Source: Cloacibacterium normanense (GTDB lineage: Bacteria; Bacteroidota; Bacteroidia; Flavobacteriales; Weeksellaceae). Taken from it: a stretch of 64,000 nucleotides of DNA. The DNA lies in assembly GCF_002943105.1 (NCBI RefSeq), contig NZ_PTPZ01000002.1:1-64000 (forward strand). The letters run 5' to 3'. The translations under genes and the position numbers were made by a program. How positions within the stretch are numbered: position 1 is the first letter of the stretch; each line of letters starts with the position of its first letter. This document shows, piece by piece, positions 59,790 through 64,000 of the stretch. The notes beneath the pieces are model-generated. The model had not been told where the DNA came from and did not search any database. It worked only from the letters and a program-made list of their open reading frames with translations.

Positions 59790-60514
59790 CCCTTATTTTA
59801 GCGGCACTAGGTTTAGGTTTTGCAAGCGGATTCCACTGTATAGGAATGTGCGGTCCCATTGCGCTTTCGCTAGGATTGTCTAAAAAACAACAAGTTAATT
59901 TCCACCTTCAAAATCTTACTTATCAATTCGGCAGAATTCTCACTTATTCTATTTTAGGAGCCATTGTAGGAATTGTTGGCGAAGGTTTTCAGCTCGCAGG
60001 AATTCAGCAATACATCAGCATTTTTGCTGGAGTTTTATTGATGATTATGGCACTTTTCTCTTTCGGAGGAGATTTTGCCTCAAAAATTCCAGCCATTAAT
60101 AATGCTTTACTTAAAGTTAAAATCAATCTCGGAAAATTTTTACAAAAATCTGATTATTCCTCTCGATTTTTAACAGGATTATTAAACGGACTTCTTCCTT
60201 GCGGAATGGTTTACATGGCACTTACAGCAAGTTTAGCAGCAGGCGGAATTTGGCAAAGCGCAAGTTTTATGGCTATTTTCGGTTTGGGAACATTTCCGTT
60301 CATGTTTGCCACTGTTCTTTTCGGAAATCTAATTAACACGGCTCTTCGAAACAAAATTCTTAAGATTGTACCGATTATTATGCTCATTTTAGGAGGTTTA
60401 TTCATTCTAAGAGGTCTAGAATTAGGTATTCCTTACATCTCACCTAAAAAGGAAGCTTTGAAGGTAGAAAAGAAAATGAACTCCGAGAAAACTTCAGACG
60501 AAAACTGTCACTAA
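59780..60514 (+). CDS. SafE/TauE-like membrane protein of cbb3 locus
   Basis: 244 aa with about six membrane helices and the motif GFHCIGMCGPIALSLGL (about 17-33), which defines the sulfite-exporter TauE/SafE-like group found in cco clusters (often called CcoI-adjacent or CcoH2). The Cys-His pair may bind copper (inference). Overlap with ccoH implies translational coupling. The C-terminus is a short charged tail. Confidence 0.8.
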   Translation: MEITLILAALGLGFASGFHCIGMCGPIALSLGLSKKQQVNFHLQNLTYQFGRILTYSILGAIVGIVGEGFQLAGIQQYISIFAGVLLMIMALFSFGGDFASKIPAINNALLKVKINLGKFLQKSDYSSRFLTGLLNGLLPCGMVYMALTASLAAGGIWQSASFMAIFGLGTFPFMFATVLFGNLINTALRNKILKIVPIIMLILGGLFILRGLELGIPYISPKKEALKVEKKMNSEKTSDENCH

Positions 60515-60553
60515 ATTTTCTTACTTTTAGCTCAGAATTTTAAAATCAAATCT

Positions 60554-61339
60554 ATGCTTAAAAAATTTACTTTTTGGCTAATTCCACTATTGGCCATTAT
60601 TCTCCAAGCTTGTGCTGTAGATTCTGTTACCACTTATCATCAAGATAAAACCACTAGTGTTCTCATGAACATTGACATGAAAGACTTACTTGCGATGGCA
60701 AAAAACATGGGTGGTGATTCTGCAAATTCTGATAATAAATTTAAAGATTTCGAAATGTACCCTAGAGATTGGAAAAACATGTACGAAATCATGCAAGAAG
60801 ATTCAGAAAAAAAGGGAATCACGATGACTAAAGACAAAGACAGCATTCAATTAATCAAAAAAATGTTTGTAAAATCTAATTTTGAAAATAATGAAATGAC
60901 GGGAATTGCTTTTAAAATGGATAGATTAACTCCAGAAGAAATCAAAAATTTCTCTAGAACATCTAAAAAAAGCAATTTTATTAGTGCCACAAGTTCTGAC
61001 AAAACCATTTGGGACGGAAAAACATTAACATTAGATACAGAATATTTTAATCCTCAAACTTTTTCTGAAACCTTAAAAAAAGAAATGACTTTAGAAGCTA
61101 AAACGGATTCAGCTAAAGCAGAAGCAGAATCTGCACTTGCTATGATGAAGATGTTTAACACTAAATTCAACAACAAAATTAAGTTTGAAACCAAAATAAA
61201 ATCCATCCAAGGAAAACACGATTGGGTAAAGAAAATAGACGATTATACCATTGATATGTCTTTCTCTTTTGAACAACTTTTTGACGAAAGTTTAAGACTC
61301 AACGAAAAGGACAAAAAAGTAATCATCATTACAGAATAA
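60554..61339 (+). CDS. Hypothetical lipoprotein, 261 aa
   Basis: Type II signal peptide ending LQACA (Cys20). The mature part is charged and Lys/Met-rich with no recognisable domain; it contains MNIDMKDLLAMAKNMGG and a middle region rich in Thr/Ser, and ends FEQLFDESLRLNEKDKKVIIITE. It lies after the cco locus with its own weak TACTTTTA-type -7 element; a link to the oxidase is not shown. Confidence 0.65.
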   Translation: MLKKFTFWLIPLLAIILQACAVDSVTTYHQDKTTSVLMNIDMKDLLAMAKNMGGDSANSDNKFKDFEMYPRDWKNMYEIMQEDSEKKGITMTKDKDSIQLIKKMFVKSNFENNEMTGIAFKMDRLTPEEIKNFSRTSKKSNFISATSSDKTIWDGKTLTLDTEYFNPQTFSETLKKEMTLEAKTDSAKAEAESALAMMKMFNTKFNNKIKFETKIKSIQGKHDWVKKIDDYTIDMSFSFEQLFDESLRLNEKDKKVIIITE

Positions 61340-61342
61340 AAC

Positions 61343-61370
61343 AAAAACCACCGAAATTTCGGTGGTTTTT
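61343..61370. terminator. Bidirectional terminator, lipoprotein / serS
   Basis: Perfect 14-bp inverted repeat AAAAACCACCGAAA / TTTCGGTGGTTTTT between convergent genes ending at 61339 and 61406. Confidence 0.92.
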
Positions 61371-61373
61371 TAT

Positions 61374-61403
61374 GCTGAAAGCTTATTGCTGAATGCAGAA
61401 AGC
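61374..61403. repeat. Heptad repeat before serS stop
   Basis: Four tandem 7-bp units starting GC (GCTGAAA, GCTTATT and two more) directly after the terminator. Confidence 0.75.
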
Positions 61404-61405
61404 CT

Positions 61406-62674
61406 TTAATCTATCATTTCAAATCTAGCGTATTCCGCTACTTTTTTCGGTAACTTAATTCCGCCTTCTACTTGATTGTTTTCTAACAAAGCTGCCATAA
61501 TTCTAGGCAAAGCCATTGCAGAACCGTTTAATGTATGGGCTAATTGCGTTTTTCCGTCTCCTTTGAATCTGCATTTTAAACGATTCGCCTGGAAAGTTTC
61601 AAAATTAGAAACCGAAGAAACTTCTAACCATTTTTCTTGAGCTGCACTCCAAACTTCGAAATCATAAGTCATCGCAGAGGTGAAACCTTGGTCTCCACCA
61701 CATAGTCTTAAAATTCTGAAAGGCAATTCTAAATCTTCTAAAATAGATTTTACATGCGCTACCATTTCTTCAAGAGCTGCATATGAATTTTCTGGCTTTT
61801 CAATTCTTACAATTTCTACTTTTTCGAATTGGTGTAATCTGTTCAACCCACGAACATGAGCACCATAACTTCCCGCTTCTCTTCTATAACACTGTGAGAA
61901 AGCAGTATTCTTAATTGGTAAATCTCTCTCGTCTAAAATGACATCTCTGTAAATATTCGTTACGGGAACTTCTGCAGTTGGAATCAAGTATAAGTCATCA
62001 ATTCCTACGTGATACATTTGTCCTTCTTTGTCTGGCAATTGTCCGGTTCCATAACCAGAAGCTTCATTTACAACATGTGGCGGATTTACTTCCAAATAAC
62101 CAGCATCTGTATTTTTATCTAAGAAATATTGAACCAAAGCTCTTTGTAATCTCGCTCCTTTTCCTAAATAAACTGGGAAACCTGCTCCAGCGATTTTAAC
62201 ACCTAATTCAAAATCAATTAAATTATATTTTTTAGCCAATTCCCAATGCGGAATTGCACCTTCTCCCAATCCATGAACTTCGTGAGATTGATAAACGATT
62301 TCGTTATCATCTGCAGAAACACCAGCTTTAACCAAATGATAAGGAATATTAGGAATTTGGTATAAAATATTAAGCAAAGAAGTTTCAATTTCCGAAAGTT
62401 TTGTAGTAAGTTCTTTGGAAGACTCTTTGTATTGAGCAGTTTTAGATTTTGCAGCTTCGGCTTCTTCTTTTTTACCTTCTTTCATTAAAATTCCTATTTC
62501 TTTAGAAATTTTATTGATTTCAGCCAATTGCGAGTCTAATTCTTGTTGTGTTTTTTTACGTTCGTCATCTAATTGGATAGCTTCATCTACCAATTCTAAT
62601 TGCTTAAAATTTCTTTTTTTAAGACCTTCTAAAACGCGTTCTTTTTCTTCGCGCAAAAAACTTACTTGTAACAT
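61406..62674 (-). CDS. serS: Seryl-tRNA synthetase
   Basis: Class II synthetase charging tRNA-Ser (and tRNA-Sec where present). The 422 aa have an N-terminal coiled-coil arm (about 30-110), motif 2 as FSQCYRREAGSYG (about 260-272) and motif 3 as NGSAMALPRIMAALLENNQ near the end. Length is standard. A heptad repeat precedes its start. Confidence 0.96.
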   Translation of the reverse strand: MLQVSFLREEKERVLEGLKKRNFKQLELVDEAIQLDDERKKTQQELDSQLAEINKISKEIGILMKEGKKEEAEAAKSKTAQYKESSKELTTKLSEIETSLLNILYQIPNIPYHLVKAGVSADDNEIVYQSHEVHGLGEGAIPHWELAKKYNLIDFELGVKIAGAGFPVYLGKGARLQRALVQYFLDKNTDAGYLEVNPPHVVNEASGYGTGQLPDKEGQMYHVGIDDLYLIPTAEVPVTNIYRDVILDERDLPIKNTAFSQCYRREAGSYGAHVRGLNRLHQFEKVEIVRIEKPENSYAALEEMVAHVKSILEDLELPFRILRLCGGDQGFTSAMTYDFEVWSAAQEKWLEVSSVSNFETFQANRLKCRFKGDGKTQLAHTLNGSAMALPRIMAALLENNQVEGGIKLPKKVAEYARFEMID

Positions 62675-62683
62675 CTTATTTGG

Positions 62684-62704
62684 TTTGAGAGTTAAGATTT
62701 GAGT
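62684..62704. repeat. Heptad repeat upstream of serS
   Basis: Three 7-bp units, TTTGAGA, GTTAAGA and TTTGAGT; in reverse complement this is the AATCTCA-type repeat found within ileS. Confidence 0.6.
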
Positions 62705-62749
62705 CCGAAATAAAACTCAAATTTTAATGATTTATGCAAATTTACTGAA

Positions 62750-63256
62750 TTATTTTACGATATGAATGATGTTTGGCTGTCCTTCCACATTAGAAAACGA
62801 AAGTTTATTGTTATACCAAACTTTGGAGACTTGAAACAAGTTAGGAGACCAATTGTACTCTACTTTTAAGGTGTCTACATCTGTTACCGTTTCTTTATTT
62901 ACAATTTTAGAAAGATTGATGTAAAAATCAGACTGATACGTTTTTTGACTTGGCGAAATAGAATCCTTTAAAATTCTAACCGCTCCAGTTGCGTAATCTA
63001 CATAAGCAATCGTGTCTTGGTCTTTTTTGACGGAAATTCCTGTAATCTCTTGCAAAGCTCTATCTGCATTTAAATCCTGAGCTCTCACAGCGGTAAAACC
63101 TCCAGGAATATTGGTATTGAGCAAATCTTTCCCAGCAGAATTTTTGATGTAAATATTAAGAACTTGGTCTATTTTCTGCAAGTCACTTTCATCTTCTCCT
63201 CTACAAGAGCTAAGAAAAATTAAAATCCCTAAAATGATTAATCTGCTGAACTTCAT
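62750..63256 (-). CDS. Hypothetical lipoprotein, 168 aa
   Basis: Type II signal peptide ending FLSSC (Cys18). The mature part is about 150 aa of mixed beta structure with NxIPGGFTAVRAQDLN-like segments and ends LSFSNVEGQPNIIHIVK. Family not recognised. It lies 18 bp after the flippase gene on the same strand, so it may be cotranscribed. Confidence 0.65.
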   Translation of the reverse strand: MKFSRLIILGILIFLSSCRGEDESDLQKIDQVLNIYIKNSAGKDLLNTNIPGGFTAVRAQDLNADRALQEITGISVKKDQDTIAYVDYATGAVRILKDSISPSQKTYQSDFYINLSKIVNKETVTDVDTLKVEYNWSPNLFQVSKVWYNNKLSFSNVEGQPNIIHIVK

Positions 63257-63274
63257 ATTGCAAAGATAATTTTT

Positions 63275-64000
63275 CTAACCTAATTTTTTAAAATACTTCC
63301 AGAAAAAAAACATCCCTAGAAATCCCGAAAAACTCATCGCTAAAAAAACACTAATTCCCATCCCTAAAATTTGAAATTTTGGGACTAAAATAAAAGCAGA
63401 AATACCCAAAACAATCAACGAAAATATAGAAATGATAGTGTTTTTCTTCATTTCTCCCACTGCAGAAAGTAAATTCCCAAATAAATTTCTGAATAACATA
63501 TTCATTAAAAATGTTATGACCAAAATTAAAAACACTTGGGTTTCATGAGCATATTGAGATGAGAAAAATAGCGTTAAAATTTCTTTGGCAAAGAAAAATG
63601 AAACTCCTAAAATGACTAAACAAATCGGAATGAAAATTTTATAGTAATTCAAAATGTAATCTTTTATAAATAATTGATTATGAGCGTTTTTTGCAATTTT
63701 TGGAAAATCTGCTTGTAACATAGATACTGCCAAAAAGGTAAGATTGGATGGCAAAATAATCGCCACTTTATAATCTGCTACCGCATTTTCGTTTAATAAA
63801 AATCCTAGAAGTAAAATATCTAAAGAAAATAATAAATCTGATAAAAAAGCAGTAAAAACAGCATGAAACGAATAACTCCAAAGTTCTTTTTTCTGAAGTT
63901 TTATTCTCTGAAAGTTTAGAATTTTATATTTAAAAAACCAGAATAAAGATAAAAATGGAGCAAGTGAAATAGCCAATAAATAACCTTTTAACCCGAAAAA
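63275..64000 (-). CDS. Polysaccharide/lipid-linked oligosaccharide flippase, 3' part
   Basis: The frame is open to the right edge; codons upstream of the TTG at 63976 continue to read FFGLKGYLL, so the start is outside the window. At least 241 residues are visible with about eight membrane helices and the Wzx/MATE-like pattern (LLGFLLNENAVADYKVAIILPS, LQADFPKIAKNAHNQ). It would flip a lipid-linked sugar repeat across the inner membrane, which fits the rhamnose pathway genes only loosely since they are 60 kb away. Confidence 0.8.
   Translation of the reverse strand, partial: FFGLKGYLLAISLAPFLSLFWFFKYKILNFQRIKLQKKELWSYSFHAVFTAFLSDLLFSLDILLLGFLLNENAVADYKVAIILPSNLTFLAVSMLQADFPKIAKNAHNQLFIKDYILNYYKIFIPICLVILGVSFFFAKEILTLFFSSQYAHETQVFLILVITFLMNMLFRNLFGNLLSAVGEMKKNTIISIFSLIVLGISAFILVPKFQILGMGISVFLAMSFSGFLGMFFFWKYFKKLG

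Overview
The window looks like chromosomal DNA of a flavobacterium in the Chryseobacterium/Cloacibacterium group (Bacteroidota, Weeksellaceae-like). The reasons are low G+C, promoters of the Bacteroidota form TTTG-N19/20-TAnnTTTG, no evident Shine-Dalgarno dependence, many SPI/SPII leaders with OM beta-barrel proteins, a fused CcoN-CcoO oxidase, tandem OmpH/Skp genes behind BamA, and family members typical of the phylum (DUF6089, HU-CCDC81, DUF2752). The genus is inferred from general appearance, not proven. I see no rRNA, tRNA, CRISPR array, insertion sequence or prophage inside the window.

Layout. 1-340: two tandem minus-strand promoters firing off the left edge, and a structured repeat resembling Flavo-1 RNA. 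339-2913: end of a dTDP-rhamnose operon (rfbC, rfbD), a small exported protein and a thioesterase. 3019-8110: envelope biogenesis cluster on the minus strand (DUF6089, uppS, bamA, two ompH/skp). 8329-12157: an arginase-fold protein with degraded metal ligands, and topA. 12300-13481: a promoter, a 27-codon leader with three consecutive Cys codons, mutually exclusive hairpins ending in a terminator, then a DUF4395 membrane protein and a DUF2062 protein. 13582-20561: ileS, a DksA-like protein, two very small proteins, lspA, an orphan lipoprotein and trpS. 20632-24143: HAD phosphatase, an unlisted 44-aa gene, an ECF sigma factor, a small barrel protein and metK behind a SAM-II-type pseudoknot. 24362-26994: divergent oxyR/katA. 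27118-29827: enoyl-CoA hydratase, dCMP deaminase, xerD, Nudix hydrolase. 29858-38382: minus-strand block of lipoproteins, a beta-lactamase-fold hydrolase, a D-2-hydroxyacid dehydrogenase, a thioesterase, an HU-CCDC81 protein, a TonB-dependent receptor behind a TPP riboswitch, and DUF2752. 38591-43937: two different aconitases in tandem. 44120-49314: a TonB-type receptor, then a lipoprotein / ECF sigma / anti-sigma-barrel fusion / lipoprotein unit. 49278-51637: RluA-type pseudouridine synthase, panB and a cysteine-free Crp/Fnr regulator. 51735-60514: cbb3 oxidase assembly and structural locus (ccoI, ccoS, ccoNO, ccoQ, ccoP, ccoG, ccoH, SafE-like). 60554-64000: lipoproteins, serS, and the 3' part of a polysaccharide flippase cut by the right edge.

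How the parts work together. The most notable regulatory structures are (i) a candidate cysteine-responsive transcription attenuator before DUF4395; (ii) a shared palindrome ATGAT-N4-GTCA in three regulatory gaps (oxyR/katA, crp/ccoI, ccoI/ccoS), placed about 41 bp upstream of the -7 element in two of them and over the presumed start site of the crp gene in the third, suggesting that the linked Crp/Fnr protein joins high-affinity respiration with peroxide defence and represses itself; (iii) TPP and SAM-II riboswitches. Period-7 (heptad) repeats lie in several intergenic gaps and one has entered the ileS reading frame; a different repeat has entered the hydroxyacid dehydrogenase frame.

The two gaps over 300 bp (1-338 and 12158-12522) are described in the features. 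All assignments rest on reading the sequence and on memory of families; no search or folding program was run.
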